Shown one piece after another: positions 1-8,778 of a DNA stretch of 16,182 nucleotides. Numbering within the stretch: position 1 is the stretch's first letter; each line of letters starts with the position of its first letter. Source of the stretch: an uncultured beta proteobacterium (GTDB taxonomy: Bacteria > Pseudomonadota > Gammaproteobacteria > Burkholderiales > SG8-39); contig CADEDU010000019.1 in NCBI GenBank assembly GCA_902826155.1, forward strand, positions 22,181 to 38,362. The letters run 5' to 3'. A program made the translations under genes and the position numbers. The notes below the pieces were generated by a model that made no database searches, was not told where the DNA came from, and saw only the letters and a list, made by a program, of their open reading frames with translations.

Positions 1-498
1 GCCGACTCGTGGAAGATCGCGCTCTACCTCGAAGAGAAGTACGCCGATCGCCCCAGCCTGTTCGGACACGAGGCAGCGGTGGGCACGTCGCTGTTCGTGC
101 GGCAGTGGACCGATCGCGTGCTGCATCTGGCGATCCTGCCGATCGTGCTGCTCGACATCTACCAGTTGCTCGACGAACCGAACCAAGCGTACTTCCGCGC
201 CTCGCGCGAGAAGCGCTTCGGCATGACGCTGGAAGCGTACTGCGCCAACAGGGACGAGCACGTTGCGAAGCTTCGCAACACGATCGCGCCGCTGCGCGCA
301 GTGCTTGCCGAGCAGGCGTTCATCGGCGGAGCCAGAGCGACCTTTGCTGACTACACGGTCTTCGGCGCATTCCAGTGGGCACGCTGCGTCTCAGCGACCA
401 GACTGTTGGCCGAGGACGATGCGGTGCATGCGTGGCGGGGGCGAATGCTGGGCTTGTTCGATGGACTGGCTGGCGGGGCGAAGGGATACCCGGCGTAA
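1..498 (+). CDS. Glutathione S-transferase family protein (5' truncated by window)
   Basis: The reading frame is open from base 1 to the TAA at 496-498, giving 165 residues. The first visible residues (ADSWKIALYLEEKYADRPSLFG) are the end of a GST thioredoxin-fold domain: the D-S-x-x-I-A-x-Y-L-E motif belongs to the glutathione-binding site. The rest is the all-helical C-terminal domain, with the conserved F-A-D-Y core motif near residue 115 followed by FGAFQWAR. That last stretch resembles the branch of the family that includes beta-etherase-like GSTs; this subfamily call is only an impression. GSTs conjugate glutathione to, or use it to reduce, electrophiles in the cytoplasm. The N-terminus, with the catalytic Ser/Cys/Tyr, lies outside the window, so chemistry cannot be judged. 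The gene converges with the flavin oxidoreductase at 606-1715. Confidence 0.85.
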   Translation, partial: ADSWKIALYLEEKYADRPSLFGHEAAVGTSLFVRQWTDRVLHLAILPIVLLDIYQLLDEPNQAYFRASREKRFGMTLEAYCANRDEHVAKLRNTIAPLRAVLAEQAFIGGARATFADYTVFGAFQWARCVSATRLLAEDDAVHAWRGRMLGLFDGLAGGAKGYPA

Positions 499-543
499 CG
501 CCTCCCACCACACCGGCGCACACGCTGCGCCGCAAATTTGGCT

Positions 544-585
544 CCCTCCCTTTGTAACGACGACAGTCGTGCGAGAGAGGGAGGG
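544..585. terminator. Candidate stem-loop between convergent genes
   Basis: Bases 544-551 (CCCTCCCT) are exactly complementary to 578-585 (AGGGAGGG), and pairing can extend inward by two pairs. A small inner palindrome (ACGAC/GTCGT, 560-570) lies in the loop. The position between two converging gene ends suits a shared terminator, but neither side has a clear T-tract, so a Rho-independent role is uncertain. The 3' arm overlaps a G-quadruplex motif at 579-596, so the two structures would compete. Confidence 0.35.
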
Positions 586-596
586 CGGGGGGCGGG
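579..596 (+). other. G-quadruplex-forming motif
   Basis: The plus strand reads GGGAGGGCGGGGGGCGGG: four G-tracts of at least three separated by loops of one base (A, C, C). Short-loop motifs of this kind form very stable parallel quadruplexes in RNA and DNA. It lies 81 nt after the GST stop codon and 10 nt beyond the 3' end of the oxidoreductase gene, so it would be in the 3' region of the GST transcript. Formation is inferred from the pattern only. Confidence 0.6.
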
Positions 597-605
597 AGAG
601 CGACT

Positions 606-1715
606 TCACCCCCTCACCAATTTCGCCCCTGGCCACAGCTTCGCCGCTCCGCGCTCGTACTGCGGCGGGTACTTCATCTCTGCACCGAGTTTCTCGGCGG
701 CGTGCCAACCCCAGCGCGGGTCGTCGAGGATCGCACGCGCCATCGCCACCATGTCGGCCTGACCTTTGGCGACGATGTCTTCGGCCTGCTTCGGATCGGC
801 GATCATGCCGACCGCGCGCGTGACGATTCCGGTGGCGCGCTTGACCTGTTCGGCGAACGGCACCTGATAGTTCGGGCCGACGACCACCTTCACATCCGGT
901 CGGATGCCACCGCTCGACACGCAGACGAAATCCAGCCCGGTCTGCTTGAGCGCCTTGGTGTAGGTAATCGCGTCCTCCACGGTGCTGCCGCCCTCGTACC
1001 AGTCCTGACCGGTGATGCGCATGCCCAACGCCACGCTGGGGGGGACGACGGCACGTACCGCGCGCGTGACTTCGAGCGGAAAGCGCATGCGGTTCTCGAG
1101 TGAGCCGCCGTACTCGTCATTGCGTCGATTGCTGATAGGCGAAAAGAACTGATGCAGCAGGTAGCCGTGCGCACCGTGCAATTCGATCGAGTCCATACCG
1201 ACGCGCACTGCGCGCTGCGCCGCCTGAACGAATGCGTCGCGAACGCGGTCCATGCCTGCGCGATCAAGTGCCACGGGCACGTGCCAGCCATCACCGAACG
1301 GCAACGCGGACGCTGACACGGTCTGCCATGGATCCTCGTTCGCGCCGAGTGCTTTGCCGCCGCGCCAGGGGATCTGCGACGAAGCCTTGCGACCAGCGTG
1401 GCCCAGTTGAATGCCGAACTTGGCCCCAGGCATGGCGACGCGGCGCGCGGCGGCCAGTGTGCGTGCGACGCCCGCTTCGGCTTCGTCGGAGTACAGCCCC
1501 AGGCAGCCATGCGTGATCCGGCCGTGGCGCTCCACGCCGGTGGCTTCGATCACGAACAGGCCCGCGCCGGACATCGCCATCGTCATCCAGTGCATCGTGT
1601 GCCAGTCGGTCGGCGCGCCATCAGCCGCGGAGTATTGGCACATCGGTGCGATGGCGATGCGGTTGGGCAATTCGATCGGGCCGAGGCGGAGCGGGGTGAA
1701 CAGTGCGGATGCCAT
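606..1715 (-). CDS. NADH:flavin oxidoreductase, old yellow enzyme family (YqjM-like)
   Basis: This 369-residue protein is a full-length FMN-dependent ene-reductase: a single TIM barrel that reduces activated C=C bonds with NAD(P)H. The N-terminal motif APMCQYSA places Cys26 and Tyr28 where YqjM-type (thermophilic-like class) enzymes carry their flavin-tuning Cys and active-site Tyr. The substrate-anchoring pair is His180 and His183 in HGAHGYLLHQF, followed by the family signature SNRRNDEYGGSLENRMRF. The QLGHAGRK segment (103-110) and a C-terminal phosphate-binding segment (GMIADPKQAE to DMVAMARAIL) are present. The ATG at 1713-1715 has an AAGGA about 11 nt upstream. The gene converges with the GST and diverges from hemA. 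The physiological substrate cannot be read from sequence; detoxification of unsaturated aldehydes or ketones is an inference. Confidence 0.93.
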   Translation of the reverse strand: MASALFTPLRLGPIELPNRIAIAPMCQYSAADGAPTDWHTMHWMTMAMSGAGLFVIEATGVERHGRITHGCLGLYSDEAEAGVARTLAAARRVAMPGAKFGIQLGHAGRKASSQIPWRGGKALGANEDPWQTVSASALPFGDGWHVPVALDRAGMDRVRDAFVQAAQRAVRVGMDSIELHGAHGYLLHQFFSPISNRRNDEYGGSLENRMRFPLEVTRAVRAVVPPSVALGMRITGQDWYEGGSTVEDAITYTKALKQTGLDFVCVSSGGIRPDVKVVVGPNYQVPFAEQVKRATGIVTRAVGMIADPKQAEDIVAKGQADMVAMARAILDDPRWGWHAAEKLGAEMKYPPQYERGAAKLWPGAKLVRG

Positions 1716-1916
1716 GAGAGTCGAAATCCTTGCGGGGTTGCGGGCGATGCGTCCAGGGCAGACCGCGATCGAAACGCAAGCTGGATTCCTTCCGGCAGCG
1801 GCGTTCGCGTCGATCAGCGGGGCCGCAATGATAGCTGCGCGATGAATCCCACACCTGTCTTACGGAAGGTGATCGCGGGTGCGCCACGCGGCTCGGTTGC
1901 TTTGGGGTATGCCCTT

Positions 1917-1922
1917 TATAAT
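1917..1922 (+). promoter_or_regulatory. hemA promoter -10 element
   Basis: A perfect TATAAT lies 7 nt before the hemA ATG (1930). The best -35 candidate, TTGCTT at 1897-1902, sits only 14 nt away and is poor. Sigma-70 promoters usually start transcription about 6 to 8 nt after the hexamer, which puts the predicted start on or next to the A of the ATG. No Shine-Dalgarno sequence can fit in the gap, so a leaderless mRNA is predicted. The divergent gap 1716-1929 holds no other clear element. Confidence 0.6.
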
Positions 1923-1929
1923 CAGGCGC

Positions 1930-3183
1930 ATGCAATTGTTCGCCCTCGGCCTCAACCACACCACCGCGCCGCTGCCGTTGCGCGAACGCATCGCGTTCAC
2001 GCCCGAGTCGCTGCGCGTGGCGTTGAGCGAGGTGTCGCAGGTGCGACCGGCCGACGAGATCGCGATCATCTCCACCTGCAATCGCACCGAGCTGTACTGC
2101 GCCGGTGGCGACCCGGGTCGCGCGCTCGACTGGCTGGCGGGGTTTCATACCGTCCAGTCGCACGAACTGCAGCCGCACCTGTACACGTTGCCGCGTGACG
2201 ACGCGGTCCGGCATGCGTTCCGGGTGGCCTCCGGGCTCGATTCGATGGTGCTGGGCGAGACGCAGATCCTCGGCCAGATGAAAGACGCGGTGCGCTCGGC
2301 CGAGGCAGTCGGGTCGCTCGGCACGACGCTGCACAAGCTGTTCCAGCGTTCGTTCGCCGTGGCCAAGGAAGTGCGCACCAACACCAAGGTCGGCGCCAAC
2401 GTGGTGTCGATGGCCGCGGCGGTGATCCGGTTGGCGTTACGAATTTTCCCGACGCTCAGCGACCGGCGCGTGCTGCTGATCGGCGCGGGCGAAATGATGG
2501 AACTGGTCGCCACGCATCTGGCCGGCCAGCACCCCAAGTCGATGACGGTGGCCAATCGCACGCTCGCACGTGCGCAGGCGCTGGCGCGGCGTTACACCGG
2601 CGAAGCAATCGAGCTGCGTGCCTTGCCCGAGCAGCTTCACAAGTTCGACGTGGTGGTGTCGTGCACCGCCAGCTCGCTGCCGATCGTCGGCAAGGGGATC
2701 ATGGAGCGGGTGGTCAAACAGCGGCGCCATCAGCCGGTGGTGATGATCGATCTGGCAGTGCCGCGCGACGTGGAGCCCGAGGTGGGTGAACTCGACGACG
2801 TATTCCTCTACACCGTCGATGATCTCGCCTCGCTGGTCAATGCCGGACTCGAGGAGCGACGTTCGGCCGTGTCGCAGGCCGAAGCGATCATCGAGGTGCA
2901 GGTCTCGCAGTTCATGCACTGGATGGACGCGCGCGGCGCGGTGCCCCTGATCCGCGAGCTGCGCGCCGGTGCCGAGCAGACCCGGCAGGCCGAGCTGGAG
3001 CGTGCATTGAAGATGCTCGCGCGTGGCGATGATCCGCAGGCCGTGCTGCAGGCACTGTCGCAAAGCCTGACCAACAAGCTGATGCATGCGCCGACGCAGG
3101 CGCTGAACAGTGCCGGTGCCGACGACGCGCGTGCGGTGCAGGATCTCATCGGCCGCATCTACACGCTGCGCGACCGCCATTAG
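1930..3183 (+). CDS. hemA: Glutamyl-tRNA reductase
   Basis: HemA reduces glutamyl-tRNA(Glu) to glutamate-1-semialdehyde with NADPH, the first and rate-setting step of C5-pathway tetrapyrrole synthesis, in the cytoplasm. The 417-residue product has the usual length. It starts [14 protein letters not shown], the conserved family N-terminus, which decides against an ATG 51 nt upstream. The catalytic cysteine is Cys50 in [11 protein letters not shown]. The signature [18 protein letters not shown] spans 101-118, and the NADPH-binding loop [11 protein letters not shown] begins near 183. The C-terminal part (about 310-410) is the helical dimerisation domain. In E. coli and Salmonella HemA is controlled by heme-dependent proteolysis; nothing here tests that. 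prfA follows after 89 nt on the same strand, as in many proteobacteria. Start of transcription appears to coincide with the ATG. Confidence 0.97.
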   Translation: MQLFALGLNHTTAPLPLRERIAFTPESLRVALSEVSQVRPADEIAIISTCNRTELYCAGGDPGRALDWLAGFHTVQSHELQPHLYTLPRDDAVRHAFRVASGLDSMVLGETQILGQMKDAVRSAEAVGSLGTTLHKLFQRSFAVAKEVRTNTKVGANVVSMAAAVIRLALRIFPTLSDRRVLLIGAGEMMELVATHLAGQHPKSMTVANRTLARAQALARRYTGEAIELRALPEQLHKFDVVVSCTASSLPIVGKGIMERVVKQRRHQPVVMIDLAVPRDVEPEVGELDDVFLYTVDDLASLVNAGLEERRSAVSQAEAIIEVQVSQFMHWMDARGAVPLIRELRAGAEQTRQAELERALKMLARGDDPQAVLQALSQSLTNKLMHAPTQALNSAGADDARAVQDLIGRIYTLRDRH

Positions 3184-3272
3184 GCGGGCTACGCGGCGCT
3201 TCGCTCATCCATGCCGTATCCGTTCGCGCGTTTGCATCTCGTTTCCACTCCTCGCCCGTACTCGCCACACCC

Positions 3273-4357
<1,085 letters not shown>

Positions 4358-4361
<4 letters not shown>

Positions 4362-5173
4362 TTGAGCGCTCGATCGCCGCGCTGATCGATGCTGGCGGCT
4401 TGCCGCGACTCGAAGCGCGGCTGTTGCTGGAGCACACCGCCGGGCTGTCGGCCGCTGCCATCGTCGCGTATCCCGAGCGGGAACTCCCGACGGAACAAGC
4501 GCAGCGCTACCTCGATCTGTGTGCGCGTCGCCGCGCCGGTGAGCCGATCGCCTACATCGTCGGTGCGCGAGAGTTCTACGGACTGATGCTTGCCGTTACG
4601 CCTGACGTCTTGATTCCCCGACCGGAAACCGAGTTGCTGGTCGAACTGGCCCTGACGATCATCCGTGCCGGTGCGCGACGCGTGCTCGATCTGGGCACCG
4701 GGTCGGGAGCGATCGCCATTGCGATTGCCAGGCATGCGCCCGAGGCATCGGTCGAAGCCAGCGATGTTTCATCCGCCGCATTGCAACTCGCGCAGCGCAA
4801 TGCTGCCTGTCATGGCGTTGCGATTCGTTTGCGTCAGAGCGACTGGTTCAATGCCTTCGCTGCGCACGAGCGGTTCGATCTGATCCTCGGCAATCCGCCG
4901 TACATTGCACGAGACGATCCGCATTTGCGCGAGGGTGACGTGCGCTTCGAGCCGCGCAGCGCTCTGGTCTCGGGCATCGATGGGCTCGACGCGATCCGTG
5001 CGATTGCCGCCGGCGCCCCGCGTCATCTGAACGAACACGGGACGTTGCTGCTCGAGCATGGCTACGATCAAGCGATGCGTGTGCGAGAGATCCTCGCCGC
5101 GGCAGGACTGCGCGACGCTCAGAGCTGGCGCGACCTGGCGGCAATCGAGCGAGTCAGCGGGGCGCGTCGGTGA
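4358..5173 (+). CDS. prmC: Release factor glutamine N5-methyltransferase
   Basis: PrmC (formerly HemK) methylates the glutamine of the GGQ loop in RF1 and RF2 with S-adenosylmethionine, which speeds termination. The 271-residue product has a small helical substrate-binding domain (about 1-85) and a Rossmann methyltransferase domain. Visible motifs are the SAM loop [13 protein letters not shown] (GTGSG at 113-117), the [12 protein letters not shown] segment (85-95), and the NPPY catalytic motif at 179-182 ([16 protein letters not shown]), whose Asn and Tyr hold the target amide. The GTG at 4358 overlaps the prfA TGA as GTGA, and the first residues IERSIAALI fit the family start. An upstream in-frame extension would run through prfA and is not credible. 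It converges on the modE-like gene with 9 nt between stop codons. Confidence 0.96.
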
Positions 5174-5182
5174 TCGAGGGCA

Positions 5183-5584
5183 TCAAGCCGCATTGCGCGG
5201 CGTGCGCAGCAGATTGCGCCGCAGCTGCGCGATATCGGCGCTGACCGAGCGCGTCGCGCGCGCCTGGATGCGTCGATACGCGGCAAGCACGCGCGCACCC
5301 AGTGGCGTGAGCACTGCGCCACCGCCGGTGCGCCCACCCTTGGCGGCAGCGACCAGCGGCGTGCGAAAACACGCGTTCATGGTGTCGATCAATTCCCAGG
5401 CGCGCTTGTAGCTCATTCCCAGCTCACGACCGGCCGCTGCGATGGAGCCTGTGCGCGCAACGCCCTCGAGCAGATTCGCCTTGCCCGGTCCGAGCGCGAT
5501 CTCCGGGCCGAGGTGAATACGCAGATGGATGCTGGTCAGCGTGGCGCGTGCCCGCTTGGGAGGGGCCTTGGCTGTGGCTTTCAT
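5183..5584 (-). CDS. Stand-alone ModE N-terminal-type winged-helix regulator
   Basis: The 133-residue protein matches the DNA-binding half of the molybdate regulator ModE, a LysR-like winged helix-turn-helix. Residues 38-75 (LLEGVARTGSIAAAGRELGMSYKRAWELIDTMN) hold the helix-turn-helix, with the typical TGSI-AAA and SYK-AW pattern; KGGRTGGGAVLTPLGARVLAAY (82-103) is the conserved wing. The ATG at 5582-5584 follows the usual family spacing; an in-frame GTG at 5677 would add 31 residues of no recognisable kind. The protein ends soon after the wing, so the molybdate-binding MOP/TOBE domains of full ModE are missing. Such short forms are known, and their ligand is often unclear. No molybdate transport or molybdenum-cofactor gene is nearby, so its target is unknown. 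Its Lys/Arg-rich N-terminus could add DNA contacts. Confidence 0.85.
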   Translation of the reverse strand: MKATAKAPPKRARATLTSIHLRIHLGPEIALGPGKANLLEGVARTGSIAAAGRELGMSYKRAWELIDTMNACFRTPLVAAAKGGRTGGGAVLTPLGARVLAAYRRIQARATRSVSADIAQLRRNLLRTPRNAA

Positions 5585-5951
5585 TTGCGCTCTGTAGCCT
5601 GAATCGCAGATGAGGGGGGCGGCGTTGCGACGCTGCGCGACGAACTGCGTAAACTCACGAGCGCGCGGGCGTGACACTGCCGGCCATGGGCGAGGGTCGA
5701 GCGCAATGCGTCGTCTCCCGGGAGGTATCGAGTAACCGCAGCTTGCGTGGCAAGGTCGCAGTGTATGCGGCAGCTAACAGCGGCGGCCTGTCGCGCCCTG
5801 ATAGAATGCCCGACAATTTTTGTAGGAAATACCCGGTGTGCGGTAGGGGCAGACTTGTTTTGTCACGCGCGCGCCGGCACATTCCGCGGTCAGGCGGGTC
5901 GATGCGCGGTGAAGTCGCCTCGGCACGCGTTTTCCTCTCGAAGGTGATCTC
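5585..5951. other. Divergent intergenic region between modE-like gene and grxD
   Basis: These 367 nt hold no convincing gene. The right part contains an extended -10 promoter for grxD (5799-5807) and a predicted leader of about 135 nt with a T-run near 5817-5821. The modE-like gene has no clear promoter on the minus strand. A plus-strand frame from 5671 stays open to 5955 and overlaps the grxD start as ATGA. It shows no family features, is Arg-rich, and runs through the promoter, so I treat it as chance. Confidence 0.5.
5799..5807 (+). promoter_or_regulatory. Extended -10 promoter upstream of grxD
   Basis: TGATAGAAT fits the extended -10 pattern TGn-TAnAAT with one mismatch in the hexamer (TAGAAT, 5802-5807). 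No good -35 stands 16 to 18 nt upstream, which is common for extended -10 promoters. A start near 5814 would leave about 138 nt of leader before the grxD ATG. Confidence 0.45.
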
Positions 5952-6263
5952 ATGAGTGTCCAGCAAAAAATCCAGCAGCAGGTTTCGTCGAATGCGGTCG
6001 TGCTCTACATGAAGGGCACGCCGCATTTCCCGCAGTGCGGCTTCAGCGCCACCGCGATCAAGATCCTGGAGGCGTGCGGCGTCGATGAGCCTTTCACGGT
6101 CAACGTTCTCGAAGATCCCGAGATTCGCCAGGGCATCAAGGAGTTTTCCAACTGGCCCACCGTTCCGCAGCTCTATGTGAATGGTGAGTTCGTCGGCGGT
6201 TCCGACATCATGCGCGAGATGTACCAGTCGGGCGAACTGCAGAAACTGCTCGAACCGGCGTAG
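5952..6263 (+). CDS. grxD: Monothiol glutaredoxin Grx4 family
   Basis: This 103-residue protein has the usual length of single-domain CGFS glutaredoxins. The signature [15 protein letters not shown] (residues 20-34) carries the single active-site cysteine in C-G-F-S; the [17 protein letters not shown] segment supplies the cis-proline and glutathione-binding residues. CGFS glutaredoxins bind a glutathione-ligated [2Fe-2S] cluster, often with a BolA partner, and work in cluster transfer and iron sensing rather than disulfide reduction. The start is well supported: AAGG lies 7 nt before the ATG. In related genomes grxD, as I recall, often follows hemA-prfA-prmC; here the modE-like gene sits between on the opposite strand, and grxD has its own predicted promoter. 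It converges with the nitroreductase gene after 61 nt. Confidence 0.96.
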   Translation: MSVQQKIQQQVSSNAVVLYMKGTPHFPQCGFSATAIKILEACGVDEPFTVNVLEDPEIRQGIKEFSNWPTVPQLYVNGEFVGGSDIMREMYQSGELQKLLEPA

Positions 6264-6269
6264 CAGCGT

Positions 6270-6288
6270 CGCCCGGCGCGATCGGGCG
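6270..6288. terminator. Candidate stem-loop after grxD
   Basis: CGCCCG (6270-6275) can pair with CGGGCG (6283-6288) over a 7-nt loop, just after the grxD stop and before the convergent nitroreductase stop. There is no T-tract, so termination is only a possibility. Confidence 0.25.
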
Positions 6289-6324
6289 TGAGGAATGCCT
6301 GATCGCTGCGCACAGGCGAGCGAC

Positions 6325-7047
6325 TCAGCTGTCGATGAACGTCGTGAACGCTGCAACAGGCGCGCGTCCGGGCTGCAGCCTGTTGGCAGTGGCGGACGGA
6401 TCGGCATGGCCCATCGACATGCCGCAGATCAGCTGTTCGTGTTCGGTCGCGCCGATGTGCGGCATGACTATCGTGTGGTAGCGACAGAACGCCTGCTGCG
6501 GGCAGGTGTCCAGCCCGCGGCCGCGCGCGGCGACCATGATGTTCTGCAGAAACATGCCGTAGTCGATCCAGCTGCCCAGCTCCAGTCGCCGGTCGAGCGT
6601 AAACATCAATCCCACCGGCGCGCCGAAGAAAGAGAAATTGCGACCGTGCTGGGCGTGTGATTTTTCGAAATCACCCTTGCCGATGCCAAGCAGGCTGTAG
6701 AGCGCCCAGCCCAGCTCGCGACGCCGGCTGATGTAGGGCTCGAACCACTGACGCGGGTAGTACTGGTACTCCTGCTGGTACTGCGCATCAGCGCCGTCGC
6801 GTACCGCATCGTGCGCGGCGAGCAGCTTTTGCGTCAGCGACGCCTTCGATGCACCCGTCAGCACGTAGACGCGCCAAGGCTGGATGTTGGAGCCTGAGGG
6901 CGCAAAACGCGCAACGCTCAAGATGTCCTCGATCGTCTGGCGCGCGATCGGTGTGTTCAGGAACGCGCGCACCGAGCGCCGCGATGTGACGGCCTCGTCG
7001 ACGATACCGCTTGCCTCGCCGCTGACCCCGCCGCTCGTGTCGTTCAT
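6325..7047 (-). CDS. Nitroreductase family FMN oxidoreductase
   Basis: The 240-residue protein belongs to the NfsB/FRase-like nitroreductase superfamily: dimeric FMN enzymes that reduce nitroaromatics, quinones or other acceptors with NAD(P)H. The FMN-phosphate motif SRRSVRAF is at 22-29, and the second flavin-contact segment [18 protein letters not shown] at 48-65. The middle (about 88-135) is the variable region that covers the substrate channel. The C-terminal part has [10 protein letters not shown] (178-187) and the family-typical [10 protein letters not shown] (208-217). It starts with an ATG that overlaps the argH stop (ATGA, 7044-7047), so it is probably translated from the argH message by coupling. 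Substrate unknown. A specific tie to arginine synthesis is not expected from the family, and co-transcription may be incidental. Confidence 0.92.
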   Translation of the reverse strand: MNDTSGGVSGEASGIVDEAVTSRRSVRAFLNTPIARQTIEDILSVARFAPSGSNIQPWRVYVLTGASKASLTQKLLAAHDAVRDGADAQYQQEYQYYPRQWFEPYISRRRELGWALYSLLGIGKGDFEKSHAQHGRNFSFFGAPVGLMFTLDRRLELGSWIDYGMFLQNIMVAARGRGLDTCPQQAFCRYHTIVMPHIGATEHEQLICGMSMGHADPSATANRLQPGRAPVAAFTTFIDS

Positions 7048-8459
7048 GCCTGCCCCATCGCCGCGCGAGCCCGGGCGATCTGCGCACGCACCTGTTCGGG
7101 CGCGGTGCCGCCGATGTGGCGACGGCTGGCGGCCGAGCCGCGCGGATCGAGCACGCCGAACACGTCTGCCTCGATCAATTTCGAGAACCCGCGCAGCTCG
7201 TCCAGACTCAACGCTTCGAGCGCGCAGCCGCGATCTTCCGCAGCACGAACCGCGCGAGCCACGGCCTCATGCGCGTCGCGGAACGGCAAGCCGCGCTTGA
7301 CCAGATAGTCCGCCAGGTCGGTGGCCGTGGCGAAACCTTCGTGCAGGGCCCGCGCCATCGCTGCTTCGTTCACCTCGATGCCCGCGATCATCTCGGCGAA
7401 GATCGCCAGCGTGTCGACCACGGTGTCGATGGTGTCGAACAGCGGCTCCTTGTCTTCCTGGTTGTCCTTGTTGTACGCGAGCGGCTGGCCCTTCATCAGC
7501 GTCAGCAGCCCCATCAGATGACCGAACGTCCGCCCCGTCTTGCCGCGTGCGAGTTCGGGGACGTCGGGATTCTTCTTCTGCGGCATGATCGAGGAGCCGG
7601 TGCAGAACCGGTCGGGCAGTCGAATGAATCCGAAGCGCGGGTTCATCCACAAGATCAATTCCTCGGACAGCCGCGACAAGTGCATCATCGCGATCGACGC
7701 CGCGGCACAGAACTCGATACCGAAATCGCGATCCGACACCGCATCGAGCGAGTTGTCGCACACGCCGTCGAAGCCCAGTTCGCGTGCCACCCGCTCGCGA
7801 TCGATGGCGAACGACGTGCCGGCCAGCGCCGCCGCTCCCAGCGGCAGCCGGTTCATGCGCTTGCGGCAGTCGGCGAATCGCGCATCGTCACGCGCCAGCA
7901 TTTCGTAGTACGCCATCAGGTGGTGCCCGAACGTCACCGGCTGGGCGACCTGCAGATGCGTGAACCCAGGCATCAGTGTGGCGCTGTGCCGATCGGCCTG
8001 ATCGAGCAGCGCGCGCTGTGCGCCACGGATGAGCACGCGAATCTCGTCGATCGCCCCGCGCAGATAGAGGCGGATATCGGTGGCGACCTGATCGTTGCGC
8101 GAGCGCGCGGTGTGCAGGCGCTTGCCGGCATCGCCTACCAGCGCGGTGAGCCGGCGTTCGATGTTCAGGTGCACGTCTTCGGCATCCAGCGACCATTCGA
8201 ACCGACCCGCTTCGATCTCGGCGCGAATCGTCGCCATGCCTTGCTCGATCGCACGCAGATCGTCGGCCGACAGGATCGAGCAGGCATTGAGCATGCGGGC
8301 GTGGGCGAGCGAACCTTCGATGTCGGCCATCGCCAACCGGCGATCGAACTGGACCGAAGCGGTGTAGCGCTTCACGCGCTCGGCGACGGGTTCGGCGAAA
8401 CGACCCGACCAACCGGCCTGGGCGGAAGCGGTGTGGGGATTTTCCGGATGTGCGGCCAT
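7044..8459 (-). CDS. argH: Argininosuccinate lyase
   Basis: ArgH splits argininosuccinate into arginine and fumarate, the last step of arginine synthesis. The 471-residue product has the normal length for this homotetrameric member of the fumarase/aspartase superfamily. Three conserved regions build the shared active site: [13 protein letters not shown] (116-128), [15 protein letters not shown] (161-175, with the catalytic His168 region), and the signature [11 protein letters not shown] (288-298) on the flexible loop that carries the catalytic serine. The chosen ATG (8457-8459) has AAGG 4 nt upstream and gives the usual N-terminus (WSGRFAEP at 17-24). A longer in-frame extension to 8582 has no family resemblance. 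It is the first gene of a minus-strand pair with the nitroreductase and diverges from algZ, a gene order also known in pseudomonads. Confidence 0.97.
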   Translation of the reverse strand: MAAHPENPHTASAQAGWSGRFAEPVAERVKRYTASVQFDRRLAMADIEGSLAHARMLNACSILSADDLRAIEQGMATIRAEIEAGRFEWSLDAEDVHLNIERRLTALVGDAGKRLHTARSRNDQVATDIRLYLRGAIDEIRVLIRGAQRALLDQADRHSATLMPGFTHLQVAQPVTFGHHLMAYYEMLARDDARFADCRKRMNRLPLGAAALAGTSFAIDRERVARELGFDGVCDNSLDAVSDRDFGIEFCAAASIAMMHLSRLSEELILWMNPRFGFIRLPDRFCTGSSIMPQKKNPDVPELARGKTGRTFGHLMGLLTLMKGQPLAYNKDNQEDKEPLFDTIDTVVDTLAIFAEMIAGIEVNEAAMARALHEGFATATDLADYLVKRGLPFRDAHEAVARAVRAAEDRGCALEALSLDELRGFSKLIEADVFGVLDPRGSAASRRHIGGTAPEQVRAQIARARAAMGQA

Positions 8460-8778
8460 GGCGCCTTGAAAACGGGGACACTGCGTTCGACAATGCGGGC
8501 CGTCGCGCAGCATCACCCCTGCGATGCCGGAGACTCGCTGCAGGCCCCGGCATGCAAACACGTCGTCAGGCCCTCGGCGCAAGCGATACGGCGGGGCGCC
8601 GCGTGGACCGCGTCGCGCGATGCGCCGGAAATGCCTGGATAGCGGACCTTAGTCGCGATCGAAATGCCGTTCAACCAAGCATTCTAGCGCCAACTCCGGC
8701 ACGCTCCGCCCTCAGCGCACCTCAACCACAAGACAGCCCTCGCGGGGCTGTCCCGAGTCTTTCACGCTTGCTCAGTAC
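8460..8778. other. Divergent intergenic region argH / algZ
   Basis: These 319 nt contain no credible gene. On the minus strand a TAGAAT (8681-8686) could be an argH -10 element, but no -35 stands at the right distance; it would give an argH leader of about 215 nt. On the plus strand I see no clear algZ promoter. The most distinct element is the perfect hairpin at 8732-8752, just upstream of the algZ start. Confidence 0.45.
8732..8752. promoter_or_regulatory. Perfect hairpin in the algZ leader
   Basis: GACAGCCC (8732-8739) and GGGCTGTC (8745-8752) form an 8-bp perfect stem with a 5-nt loop TCGCG. It ends 26 nt before the algZ ATG. On the plus strand it is followed by CCGAGTCTTTC, only a weak T-rich tail. 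It could be an attenuator, a leader structure controlling ribosome access, or a terminator for minus-strand transcripts leaving algZ. Sequence alone does not separate these. Confidence 0.45.

Noticed and set aside
1879..1929. Upstream in-frame ATG for hemA giving 17 more residues
   Set aside because: The extension is not part of the family N-terminus and would place the TATAAT inside the coding region.
5187..5201. GCCGC/GCGGC hairpin as a prmC terminator
   Set aside because: Only five base pairs, lies inside the end of the modE-like coding region, and has no T-tract; easily expected by chance in GC-rich DNA.
5585..5677. GTG at 5677 as an earlier start for the modE-like gene
   Set aside because: It adds 31 residues with no family resemblance; the ATG at 5584 gives the expected short lead into the winged helix.
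5671..5955. 94-codon frame overlapping the grxD start as ATGA
   Set aside because: The overlap is suggestive, but the frame runs through the predicted grxD promoter, is Arg-rich and matches nothing recognisable.
7116..8642. 508-codon open frame on the plus strand opposite argH
   Set aside because: It mirrors argH codon periodicity in GC-rich DNA, is rich in Arg, His and Gln, and shows no domain. argH on the other strand is certain.
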